Part shown: positions 1 through 7,344 of the stretch, in pieces
Numbering within the stretch: position 1 is the stretch's first letter
Layout of the letters: every line of letters begins with the position of its first letter
From: an uncultured Maribacter sp.
Lineage (GTDB): Bacteria; Bacteroidota; Bacteroidia; Flavobacteriales; Flavobacteriaceae
Length of the DNA: 18,956 nucleotides
NCBI GenBank assembly: GCA_905479535.1
Contig: CAJQMW010000321.1
Location: 1 to 18,956, forward strand
Direction of reading: 5' to 3'
The notes under the pieces: generated by a model
Databases searched by the model: none
The model's input: only the letters and a program-made list of their open reading frames with translations
Told to the model about the DNA's origin: nothing
Made by a program: the position numbers and the translations under genes

Positions 1-503
1 CTGGCATTCAGCATATCGATTTCTATTTTACCGGAAGAGCCGCTGTATTTCTTTAGTAAGACATCTAATTGGGCTTCGGATAAACCTTTATTTTCCAAGA
101 ACCATACAAGCTTTTTACGGTTAACCAATGTTATGTTGCAGGAGGTGTAGGAGTGGGGTTCGTCACTATATATTGCTGTTATTAACGAATAAAAATCTGT
201 TTTTTTGACATCATCGAATAACCACCCTTTTTTTGTTTTTCCGCTTTTCAGATATCCCAGTTCAAAAGCGAAGGTGGGCAAATCGTCGTTGATATAGTCT
301 AATTGTGCTTTTTCATCAATAAAATAGGATGCTTTTCCGCTCTTTTGCGTAAAAACAAGGTCAATACCGGCTAACTGGCTTTTAATGTCAGAAATACGTT
401 CAAAGGTATAATGCTTAAGGTGGTTTCTATAATAGGCGTCAAGAAGAACGTATAGTTTTTGTTCTTTTTCCAAGTCAGCTTTGAAAGTGCTTTTTAGCCC
501 CAC
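1..503 (-). CDS. Putative type II restriction endonuclease, C-terminus cut off by window edge
   Basis: An open frame runs without a stop from a GTG at 503-501 to the left edge (167 codons seen). The GTG lies 2 nt past the stop of the cytosine methyltransferase, which suggests translational coupling; no Shine-Dalgarno is visible and there is no in-frame ATG nearby. The visible protein is soluble, with no signal peptide. Around residues 46-67 it reads GID then, 14 residues later, DEKAQ: Asp48 and Asp63-x-Lys65 fit the spacing of a PD-(D/E)XK nuclease core, and Glu81 in FAFELGYL follows. The same region continues into a Gly/Lys-rich stretch and a WLFD motif. The motif plus the position directly behind a C5 methyltransferase suggest the cognate restriction enzyme. 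The family and cut site are not recognised. It could instead be an accessory protein of the methylase. That it is a real gene is fairly certain; the nuclease role is inference. Confidence 0.6.
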   Translation of the reverse strand, partial: MGLKSTFKADLEKEQKLYVLLDAYYRNHLKHYTFERISDIKSQLAGIDLVFTQKSGKASYFIDEKAQLDYINDDLPTFAFELGYLKSGKTKKGWLFDDVKKTDFYSLITAIYSDEPHSYTSCNITLVNRKKLVWFLENKGLSEAQLDVLLKKYSGSSGKIEIDMLNA

Positions 504-505
504 AT

Positions 506-1732
506 TTAAGCTTTTATCTTTTTGAACAGCGTTTCCCCTATTTTTTCTACAACACCTATCACCAGGGCATTGCCCATAAAAAAAGCACGTTTAGTATCGC
601 TGACGCCCTCTAATTGGGTGTGATTGTCCGGGAACATGTTCAACCGCTCCAACTCTACGGGCGTTAACCTTCGTAGGCCTTTTTTGGTTCGCACAACGTG
701 TTTAAAGCGAGAGGGACTTCTGCCACCCTCTCCCGTGATAATGGTGCGGGAAGCGTTGTCCAGTGCATCCGGGAAAATCATTCCACCTTCGCTATAGGTA
801 TACTCATAACCATTTTTGGCCGTACGCGTTTCTTTTTTTGCCCCTTTCAAATAGGTCCATTTTGGCAAATCCACTTCCGGAATAAAGAAATCCTCGGTAA
901 CCTCTCCGTTTTGTAAGACATCTCCCAAGATTTTATGCTTTCCGTCATAATTGGGAGTGGTTTTGGCGGTAAACACCTTTCCGTCAATGAAAACCCCGGT
1001 ATTTTGAAATGGGGACAACTTTTGTCCCTCGTTGAAGTTTTCGGAAAGCGTTACCAAATTGCCATCAATAGAAAATGAAGTTGATTTTTGGGATATCCCT
1101 TTAACGGGAAACGCTTCTGAAAGGGTACCGGATTTATAAATCCAGTTGGCCTTATCGGCATTTTTTATCGCTTTATAAAGGGAAGTAGATTTATGATAGC
1201 CTAAGAAAAAAACGCGTCTGCGTCGCTGCGGCATACCATATTCTGCCGCATTAATGACCCGCCATTCCACGGCATATCCCAACTCATCCAAACTTTTAAG
1301 CATGATGGCAAAATCCCTTCCCCGTTGCGTGGACGGAGATTTGAGTAGCCGATCAACATTTTCCAGAAATAAATATTTTGGCGGGATTTTCTTTTCCGAA
1401 AGCATACGGTGTATGCTCCACCAAAGAACCCCTTTCTTTCCGATCAGCCCCTTGGAATTCTGTAGTGTCGTTGCGACCGAATAGTCTTGGCAAGGGAAAC
1501 CGCCAACGAGCACATCTGCATCAGGGATAGCGGAAGTAGGTACTTCGGAAATATCGGTATTACTATGATTTTCTCTTCCAAATCGTGTTTCATAGACCAT
1601 GGAAGCGTGTTGTGTTTTGGTACTGGGCTCCCATTGGTTGCTCCAGACTACTTCATAATTACCAGTCTGTTCAAGTCCCAACCGAAACCCTCCGACCCCT
1701 GCGAAAAGCTCTATAACTCTTAATTTTTCCAT
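506..1732 (-). CDS. DNA (cytosine-5-)-methyltransferase of a restriction-modification system
   Basis: Transfers a methyl group from S-adenosylmethionine to C5 of cytosine in a specific DNA site. The motifs are in canonical order: motif I ELFAGVGGFRLGLE (residues 8-21, SAM binding), motif IV GGFPCQDYS (78-85, nucleophile Cys81), motif VI ENV (124-126), motif VIII QRRRR (169-173), and C-terminal motifs IX (LTPVELERLNMFPD) and X (GNALV, 387-391). The stretch from about 180 to 330 is the target recognition domain. Length is 408 residues, normal for the family. The ATG at 1732 was chosen because it gives the usual start MEKLRVIELFAG; a TTG three codons upstream is possible but would lie inside the promoter-like motif. 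The next gene begins 2 nt after the stop and is probably the partner nuclease. The recognition site cannot be read from the sequence. Confidence 0.93.
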   Translation of the reverse strand: MEKLRVIELFAGVGGFRLGLEQTGNYEVVWSNQWEPSTKTQHASMVYETRFGRENHSNTDISEVPTSAIPDADVLVGGFPCQDYSVATTLQNSKGLIGKKGVLWWSIHRMLSEKKIPPKYLFLENVDRLLKSPSTQRGRDFAIMLKSLDELGYAVEWRVINAAEYGMPQRRRRVFFLGYHKSTSLYKAIKNADKANWIYKSGTLSEAFPVKGISQKSTSFSIDGNLVTLSENFNEGQKLSPFQNTGVFIDGKVFTAKTTPNYDGKHKILGDVLQNGEVTEDFFIPEVDLPKWTYLKGAKKETRTAKNGYEYTYSEGGMIFPDALDNASRTIITGEGGRSPSRFKHVVRTKKGLRRLTPVELERLNMFPDNHTQLEGVSDTKRAFFMGNALVIGVVEKIGETLFKKIKA

Positions 1733-1738
1733 CACTGG

Positions 1739-1746
1739 CAAATTTA
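1739..1746 (-). promoter_or_regulatory. Possible Bacteroidetes -7 promoter element of the methyltransferase gene
   Basis: On the minus strand these bases read TAAATTTG, an exact match to the Bacteroidetes -7 consensus TAnnTTTG. It ends 6 nt before the methyltransferase ATG, so transcription would begin at or just before the start codon and the mRNA would be nearly leaderless. No convincing -33 TTG-type element was found at the usual distance, so this rests on one short motif in AT-rich DNA. Confidence 0.3.
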
Positions 1747-1896
1747 AGGAAAATTGAACCGAAACGGGTCGCCAACTGTTTAGACGGGGAGAGTTAAGAT
1801 TGCACTATAGTGGCCAGAGCGTTGATCAGACCTTGAACCATCCCATAAAATAAGCCATTTCAATATTTATGTATTTTTACCAAAAACTTTTTCTTT

Positions 1897-3087
1897 ATGA
1901 GTTTTCAAAGAACCATCGTATATATTTTTTACTTAAGCGCACTACTTACATCCTGTAACGTTGAAAAGAACAAGGAGAATCCTATTCAGACCGTTATTGA
2001 TTCTGTTCAAAAACAACACGCCCCGGACAAACGTGTTGCTTTGTTTCAGATTAATACCAAAAAAGAGGGGCAGCGGATAGTTCTAAATGGAGAAAGCAAC
2101 CTGCTCGAGGCTGTTGCGGTATTAAAAAAGACTTTGGAAGAACGGCAGATCAATTTTACGGATAGCATCCAGCTTTTGCCTACAACGGAGTTGGGGGATA
2201 AGACCCAAGCCGTTGTCAACATATCGGTCGCTAATCTAAGAAGTAGCCCCAAACATTCTGCTGAATTGGCTACACAGGCGACCCTTGGAACGCCGGTTAA
2301 AGTTTTAAAAAAGGAGGGAAGCTGGTATTATATTCAGACCCCTGATAAATACTTGTCGTGGGTGGATGCGGGAGGTATTACGCTGATGGACCCCAAACGT
2401 TTTGAAGAATGGCGTTCAAAGGACAAAATCATCTTCACGAAAACTTATGGGCATTCTTACAATGCGGGAGATGGGGAGGAAGTTGTCTCAGATTTGGTTG
2501 CGGGCAATGTTTTGGGGTTTGTTAAATATACAGATGGATATTTTGTAGTTTCGTATCCGGATGGGCGGATCGCATTTATCAGAGAGGAAGAGGCCGAGGA
2601 TTATTTTGGTTGGTTGCAACAAATGAATCCTACAGCCGATGATTTGGTGGCCACTTCAAAAACCTTAAGGGGCGTTCCGTACCTGTGGGGCGGGACCTCC
2701 ACTAAAGGCATGGATTGTAGTGGTTTTACGAAAACCGTTTATTTCCTTAATGGAATGGTCATTCCCCGCGATGCTTCGCAACAAGTACATACTGGTAAAC
2801 CGATAGATTCTACGGGAAACTTTGAGAACCTGGAAAAAGGGGATTTATTGTTCTTTGGAAGAAAAGCTACCGACTCTACTGCAGAAAAAGTGGTACACGT
2901 TGGTATGTGGATCGGTGACAATGAATTCATTCATGCCTCGGAAATGGTGAGGACAAGCAGTATGGAACCCAATGCCGAAAACTTTGACGCCTTTAACCGT
3001 GACCGCTATTTACGAACAAAAAGGATTTTAAGGGAAGAAGATAAAGCACTTATAAACTTAACACAAACCCCTGTTTTTAAAGATTAA
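1897..3087 (+). CDS. SH3-domain NlpC/P60 cell-wall endopeptidase, lipoprotein
   Basis: Predicted cell-envelope cysteine peptidase that cuts peptide stems of peptidoglycan (family C40). Residues 1-20 form a lipoprotein signal with lipobox LLTSC (Cys20). A domain at about 33-100 resembles a BON-like fold (weak). A bacterial SH3 domain lies at about 105-160 (ISVANLRSSP...WYYIQTP) and a second SH3-like segment at about 180-230. The catalytic NlpC/P60 domain spans about 248-380: nucleophile Cys274 in GMDCSGF, His334 in VVHVGMW, and third polar residue His346 in FIHAS. Length of 396 residues suits this multi-SH3 type. The ATG at 1897 gives a proper signal peptide. It is transcribed divergently from the methyltransferase and followed by a GC-rich spacer, so it probably stands alone. 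Confidence 0.92.
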   Translation: MSFQRTIVYIFYLSALLTSCNVEKNKENPIQTVIDSVQKQHAPDKRVALFQINTKKEGQRIVLNGESNLLEAVAVLKKTLEERQINFTDSIQLLPTTELGDKTQAVVNISVANLRSSPKHSAELATQATLGTPVKVLKKEGSWYYIQTPDKYLSWVDAGGITLMDPKRFEEWRSKDKIIFTKTYGHSYNAGDGEEVVSDLVAGNVLGFVKYTDGYFVVSYPDGRIAFIREEEAEDYFGWLQQMNPTADDLVATSKTLRGVPYLWGGTSTKGMDCSGFTKTVYFLNGMVIPRDASQQVHTGKPIDSTGNFENLEKGDLLFFGRKATDSTAEKVVHVGMWIGDNEFIHASEMVRTSSMEPNAENFDAFNRDRYLRTKRILREEDKALINLTQTPVFKD

Positions 3088-3467
3088 TTTCCTTGTGAAT
3101 GGGCAGGCCGCAGGCCCACAGGTAAATTATGAAGCAAGCCGTTAACCTGGCACCATTGCTTAGCAGGGTCTTTTTTCCAAAACGAAGTTTTAATCTAAAT
3201 AATTCCCCGACGGCTTTGCCTCCGATTTACCTCCCCTCTTGCATCCGACGAGCGTGGCGAGAGGAACGCACAAGGTCGGAATTGCATTTTCGCCCCCGAA
3301 TGGTCGGGGCCGGGTGGGACGAATGTAATCCCGCACGTGCGGGACGGTTTTTGGCCCCAAGGCCAAAATTAAACCGGCGAAATACCCCTATGGCTTGCCT
3401 ACGCTTTTTGAATTCCTATCTTTCCAAATGAATTTATTTTCTGATTAAATCGATAAAAATTAAATCA
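3088..3467. repeat. GC-rich, hairpin-rich intergenic island (probable dispersed non-coding repeat)
   Basis: This 380-bp gap holds no convincing gene but is clearly richer in GC than its surroundings and packed with inverted repeats. They are: CCCCGA/TCGGGG with loop ATGG at 3294-3309; a perfect 16-bp palindrome TCCCGCACGTGCGGGA at 3329-3344; TTTTGGCC/GGCCAAAA with loop CCAA at 3349-3368, bracketed by CGGTTT (3345-3350) and AAACCG (3371-3376); a short TGGGC/GCCCA stem at 3100-3118; and an imperfect CCTCTTGC/GCGAGAGG pairing near 3234-3264. The composition contrast and stacked hairpins suggest a REP/MITE-like or structured-RNA element. A 100-codon open frame at 3129-3431 crosses all hairpins and has low-complexity Arg/Pro-rich content; it is taken as spurious. 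Whether copies occur elsewhere in the genome cannot be seen here. Confidence 0.55.
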
Positions 3468-4022
3468 ATGAGAAGATATTATGCGATTTTACAATTATTT
3501 TTTTCGTTCGGTTTTTTGAACGCTCAATACGAAATCAAACCCGTGGAGGGGTATTCTCCCAATATCAGCATCATGATTTATATGCTTGAAGATTTAAAAG
3601 ACAGGATAACAGAACAAATTAAGGACCTAGACCAATCACAGACCGATTTTGAGTTCGACGAAAAGGCCAATAGCATTGGTGCTTTAGTGATGCATTTAGT
3701 CGCTACGGAAGCCTACTATCAAATAGAAACTTTAGAGGGGCGCCAATGGACGGAGGAAGAAAAAAAGCGGCTTGGCGTTGGAGGAGGATTAAGTGAAACA
3801 TCAAAAGAACAACTTAAGAATAAGCCCATAAACCACTATCTAGGCCTATGGAACGAAGTACGGGAAAAAACACTTTTGGGGCTGAAAACCAAAGATGACA
3901 CCTGGTTCGCAGCCGATATAGATGAGGGCGTGAATAATCACTGGGTTTGGTATCATGTGATGGAACATCAAGCTAATCATATGGGCCAAATAGCACTGGT
4001 AAAGAATAGGTTGCCAGAATGA
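3468..4022 (+). CDS. Exported DinB-family protein (four-helix, His-rich metal site)
   Basis: DinB-like proteins are helical-bundle proteins with a three-His metal site. Some act as thiol-dependent transferases (as in the YfiT/BshB2-like superfamily), and many have no known role. Residues 1-19 form a signal peptide ending before AQYEIK, so the product is predicted to be exported, which is less usual for the family. Candidate metal ligands are His76 in ALVMHLVATE and His163/His167 in WYHVMEHQANHMGQI, with His171 also nearby; the WVWYHVMEHQANHMGQI block is the typical C-terminal DinB signature. Length of 184 residues is normal. ATG at 3468 is the natural start, because the signal peptide begins there. 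The gene follows the GC-rich spacer and converges with the PQQ dehydrogenase gene. The substrate is unknown. Confidence 0.85.
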   Translation: MRRYYAILQLFFSFGFLNAQYEIKPVEGYSPNISIMIYMLEDLKDRITEQIKDLDQSQTDFEFDEKANSIGALVMHLVATEAYYQIETLEGRQWTEEEKKRLGVGGGLSETSKEQLKNKPINHYLGLWNEVREKTLLGLKTKDDTWFAADIDEGVNNHWVWYHVMEHQANHMGQIALVKNRLPE

Positions 4023-4067
4023 ATTTTTGGAATTAAGTTGGATAGATTTTTTGACCAAACAAGAGCC

Positions 4068-4087
4068 GATTTTTCAGGTGAAAAATC
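4068..4087. terminator. Possible bidirectional terminator hairpin between convergent genes
   Basis: A perfect 8-bp stem (GATTTTTC at 4068-4075 and GAAAAATC at 4080-4087, loop AGGT) sits in the 136-bp gap between the convergent DinB and PQQ dehydrogenase genes. The stem is AT-rich and carries T-runs on both strands, so it could end transcription both ways. It lacks the GC-rich stem and clean U-tract of a strong intrinsic terminator. Confidence 0.35.
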
Positions 4088-4158
4088 CCTTAATTTATTT
4101 TCAGGGTTTAGACTAAATTATGCGGCAATTTAAATATTTGGGTAACCGATAGTGTTTA

Positions 4159-6288
4159 TCAATCCAAAGCAAAAGCGATAATTTGATTTCCCTTTTCGGT
4201 ACCCAACTTTTCGCCACCACAGGCGATGGCAATATATTGTTTTCCATTTACCTCGTACATGGCAGGGGTTGCAAAAGCCGCAGCAGGGAGTTGATATTCC
4301 CAAAGAAGGGCTCCGTTTTCTTTATCGAATACGCGAAAATAACCATCTTTGGTCGCTCCAATGAACAAAAGCCCATTTTCCGTAACCACGGGGCCTCCGT
4401 AATTTTCAGTTCCGGTCCCAATCCCTTTTTCGCCTAGTTCAGGGGTATTACCTAACGGAATGGACCATTTATAATCCCCGGTATTCAAATCAATGGCATG
4501 CAGGGTTCCCCAAGGAGGTTTAATGCCCGGCAATCCGTTACTATCCAAAAATTTGGAATAGCCATCGTGTTTGTATAAAACACTTTTCGCTTCATTATCC
4601 ACTATTGTAGTAGGAACGGTGTGTTTTATCTCTTCGTTGTACAAATAGCGTAAGAGTGCCTGTAGTTCATCCCCTTGAATTTGTGGAAACCCAGTCATCA
4701 TCCCCTTACCATTGGCAATGATCTGGGTCACCTCGGATTTTTCCTTTTTCCTTTTTAAATTTATCAAAGAGGGGAGCCCACTGGCCACGACCCCGTTCCT
4801 ATCCGCTTGATGGCAGCTTACACAGTTCTTTTGATACACCGCCTCCCCCAAGGGAGTGTCATCATCGATTTTAGTACTGGGGGCCACTTTCAAGTTCCAG
4901 GGCATTTCATTGGAGTTTACATATAAAATTCCGTTTGTAGGGTCGGTTGCCGCGCCTCCCCATTCGGCAGCCCCGTCATATCCTGGCAATAAAAGGTTTG
5001 ACGTTATGTTTGGAGGAGCGTATTGTCTTCTATCCGCTTCATTGAAAAACTCTAATAGTTCTTCTTTATTTTCAGCGAAAGGGCTTATATCCTCTTCGGT
5101 CAAATCCTGTGACATTCGGGCAAATGGTTTGGGCTTAACGGGAATGGGCTGCGTAGCCCACGCTTGCTCACCTTCCAAGTCTGAAGACGGCATGGGTTTT
5201 TCTTCAATATCAAAGAGAGGTTCGCCCGTAAGTCTATTAAAAACATATACATAACCCTGTTTGGTCACTTGCGCAACGGCAGGAATTTTTTTATTGCCTC
5301 TTTCCACCATTAAAAGATTTGGGGGAGCAGAAGGGTCCCTATCCCAAATGTCATGATGCGTAAACTGGAAATGCCATAGTCGTTCCCCAGTATTGGCATT
5401 AAGCGCTAACAAGGAATTTGCATATAAATTACTGCCTAGACGTACCCCTCCATAAAAATCCGGAGCTGCCGAACCGGTAGGAACATAAAGTATTTCCGCC
5501 TCTTCATCTACGGCCATACCTGCCCAGTTGTTTGCGGCCCCAACCAAAGGACTCTTGTACGCAGTGGAATCTGTCCATGTCTCAAAACCTTCTTCTCCAG
5601 GATGCGGAATCGTATGAAAAACCCACTGCAATTTACCCGTGATCACATTGAAGGCCATAACATCTCCTGGAGCGGCCCCGACTCCTTCGGAAATCCGTAA
5701 AGGCATTATTATTAAATTTTTGAAGATAGTTCCAGGCGTATTGGAAATAACGAATTTATCTTTGGCACTCTCGGGCATGCCGGAGCGCAAATCTATTCTT
5801 CCATTAGCTCCAAAAGAAGAAATAGGTTCTCCATTTATTGCGTTCAGGGCAAAAAGATGAGGCCCTCGTGTACAAAGTATGCGTTTGTCCTCTCCATTTT
5901 CCCAGTAGGATACCCCCCTACTGGTAGAATGCCAAACTTTTACAGAATCTCCAAATTGCCAAATTTCCTTCCCTGTCGTGGCATTTAAAGCCACCACACG
6001 AAGTGCCGCCGTGACCCCATAAAGTATGGAATCTACCACAATAGGATTCATTTGCATTTGTCCCCAATCCGCCGCCTTATAGGACCATGCGACCTTAAGT
6101 TGACCCACATTTTCCTTTGTTATTTGAGACAAATTAGAATAGTGACTGCGACCCGGATCACCTAAATAGGAGGACCAGGTTATATATTCTTTTTCTTGGG
6201 AGAGTTCTCTTTCTTCAATTCCACATCCAAGCAGCATCAAAATGGATAGGGCAATAATTCCATGAAATACCGGAGAACTCTTGTGCAT
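4159..6288 (-). CDS. PQQ-dependent dehydrogenase with inserted c-type cytochrome domain, lipoprotein
   Basis: Predicted periplasmic, membrane-anchored quinoprotein that oxidises a sugar or alcohol and passes electrons through haem to the respiratory chain. Lipobox MLLGC gives acylated Cys22. The beta-propeller runs about 36-465 and resumes at about 595-709, with repeated W-motif edges such as LNATTGKEIW, LNANTGERLW and FDKENGALLW; the family block HHDIWDRDPSAPPN is at 311-324. Between the two propeller parts lies a cytochrome c insert (about 478-560) with haem motif CVSCH at 489-493 and candidate sixth ligand Met530 or Met531 in GKGMMTGFP. The length of 709 residues fits the glucose/alcohol dehydrogenase type with an internal haem domain. 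It is the last gene of a minus-strand run behind a PqqB-like gene (84-bp gap). The true substrate is not evident; annotation as glucose dehydrogenase would be a guess. Confidence 0.9.
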   Translation of the reverse strand: MHKSSPVFHGIIALSILMLLGCGIEERELSQEKEYITWSSYLGDPGRSHYSNLSQITKENVGQLKVAWSYKAADWGQMQMNPIVVDSILYGVTAALRVVALNATTGKEIWQFGDSVKVWHSTSRGVSYWENGEDKRILCTRGPHLFALNAINGEPISSFGANGRIDLRSGMPESAKDKFVISNTPGTIFKNLIIMPLRISEGVGAAPGDVMAFNVITGKLQWVFHTIPHPGEEGFETWTDSTAYKSPLVGAANNWAGMAVDEEAEILYVPTGSAAPDFYGGVRLGSNLYANSLLALNANTGERLWHFQFTHHDIWDRDPSAPPNLLMVERGNKKIPAVAQVTKQGYVYVFNRLTGEPLFDIEEKPMPSSDLEGEQAWATQPIPVKPKPFARMSQDLTEEDISPFAENKEELLEFFNEADRRQYAPPNITSNLLLPGYDGAAEWGGAATDPTNGILYVNSNEMPWNLKVAPSTKIDDDTPLGEAVYQKNCVSCHQADRNGVVASGLPSLINLKRKKEKSEVTQIIANGKGMMTGFPQIQGDELQALLRYLYNEEIKHTVPTTIVDNEAKSVLYKHDGYSKFLDSNGLPGIKPPWGTLHAIDLNTGDYKWSIPLGNTPELGEKGIGTGTENYGGPVVTENGLLFIGATKDGYFRVFDKENGALLWEYQLPAAAFATPAMYEVNGKQYIAIACGGEKLGTEKGNQIIAFALD

Positions 6289-6372
6289 AGTATTTAAAAC
6301 AGATAGTGTTTCCTAAAAGTATAAAAAACAACATTGGTTTTAAATTACCCAACAGGATATTTTAATACACAG

Positions 6373-7344
6373 TTATAATTTAATCACCATTCCTTTACGT
6401 GCAATTCGGAATCCTTTCTCTAGCACCTCTTTGGTTTGCGGACTGTCTTCCCGCAAAAGGGGATTGGTATGGTTAAAATGTATAAAATGGACCTTCTTTT
6501 TATCCAGTGCCGAAAGGTCTTTCAACTGTTCCATACTTTCTATAACGAACGGATGGGGTATCCCAGAAATATCTCTTGTATTTAATTCTTCTCCATCAAA
6601 AAAAGTAGCATCCAAAAAGGCATAATCGAACGTGCCTATCAGCTCAGCTATGGACGTATCCCAGGCAGACCATTTATCGATATCTGGGATAAATAAAGCA
6701 CTTTTATGGCCCCCATAGATTTTATAACCTACCGTTTCTGAATATTCATCCCGATGCGGAACTGCAAAAGGGACTACGTTTAACTTGTCCGTTAGCACCA
6801 CCTCAGCTTGATTTTCTAACTGATAAATAATTATGTTGTCGTTTTCTACCAGCTGGCCCCAAGGACCGTTTTGCTCCAAGAAGGATTTCATTCTAGGCAT
6901 AGCGAAAACGGGAACCTTGTTTGCGTTAGTTGCCTCTTTTCCTAAATACATCAATCCTGTATAATGTCCAATATGGGCATGCGTCAGGAAAATACCATTG
7001 GGCAATGCCTGACTTGCGGTACCCATAATTTCGTTCAAAAATTTTGTTTGTTTGGTGATGTCCGGGGTAGCCTCAAAAAGATAGCTTTTATGGTTCTGGT
7101 AATCTATAACCCCCAAAGAAACGACTTCTCTGGACTTTATGGGGTCAGTGAACAATTGCGCACAACATTCTTTTTTACAGGCAATATGTGGGGATCCGGC
7201 ATCCTGAGTTGTGCCCAAAACTACCAAGGAAAGGCCTTCCTTGTTTTCTTTGACCGGAGGATTTAGTGCCGTGTTGGTTTTATCCACATTTTTACAATTG
7301 GAAAAAAGGAGCATGGTGAAAAGAAAAAATGGGAACAACCGCAT
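6373..7344 (-). CDS. PqqB-like metallo-beta-lactamase-fold lipoprotein
   Basis: The start of the mature protein, VVLGTTQDAGSPHIACKKECC (residues 41-61), resembles the N-terminal core of PqqB, including a Cys-rich motif (Cys56, Cys60, Cys61) like the zinc Cys cluster of that family. The metal loop reads HAHIGH (122-127): the canonical HxHxDH Asp is Gly here, although the His residues (122, 124, 127) are kept. Other likely ligands are His197 (VPHRDE), Asp221 (PDIDKW) and His289 (HFIHFNH). Residues 1-17 form a lipoprotein signal (FSNC, Cys17), so the protein is predicted outside the cytoplasm, whereas true PqqB is cytoplasmic. Its ATG overlaps the S10 stop (TAATG), and the PQQ dehydrogenase follows. 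It could process a PQQ-related or other cyclic substrate in the periplasm; it is not evidence of a full PQQ biosynthesis pathway. Confidence 0.82.
   Translation of the reverse strand: MRLFPFFLFTMLLFSNCKNVDKTNTALNPPVKENKEGLSLVVLGTTQDAGSPHIACKKECCAQLFTDPIKSREVVSLGVIDYQNHKSYLFEATPDITKQTKFLNEIMGTASQALPNGIFLTHAHIGHYTGLMYLGKEATNANKVPVFAMPRMKSFLEQNGPWGQLVENDNIIIYQLENQAEVVLTDKLNVVPFAVPHRDEYSETVGYKIYGGHKSALFIPDIDKWSAWDTSIAELIGTFDYAFLDATFFDGEELNTRDISGIPHPFVIESMEQLKDLSALDKKKVHFIHFNHTNPLLREDSPQTKEVLEKGFRIARKGMVIKL

Noticed and set aside
3129..3431. 100-codon open frame in the GC-rich spacer
   Set aside because: It runs through several hairpins, is rich in Arg/Pro with no recognisable domain, and overlaps a likely repeat; its composition fits chance openness in GC-rich DNA.
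4856..5254. 132-codon open frame on the plus strand
   Set aside because: Antisense shadow of the PQQ dehydrogenase gene with no recognisable motif.
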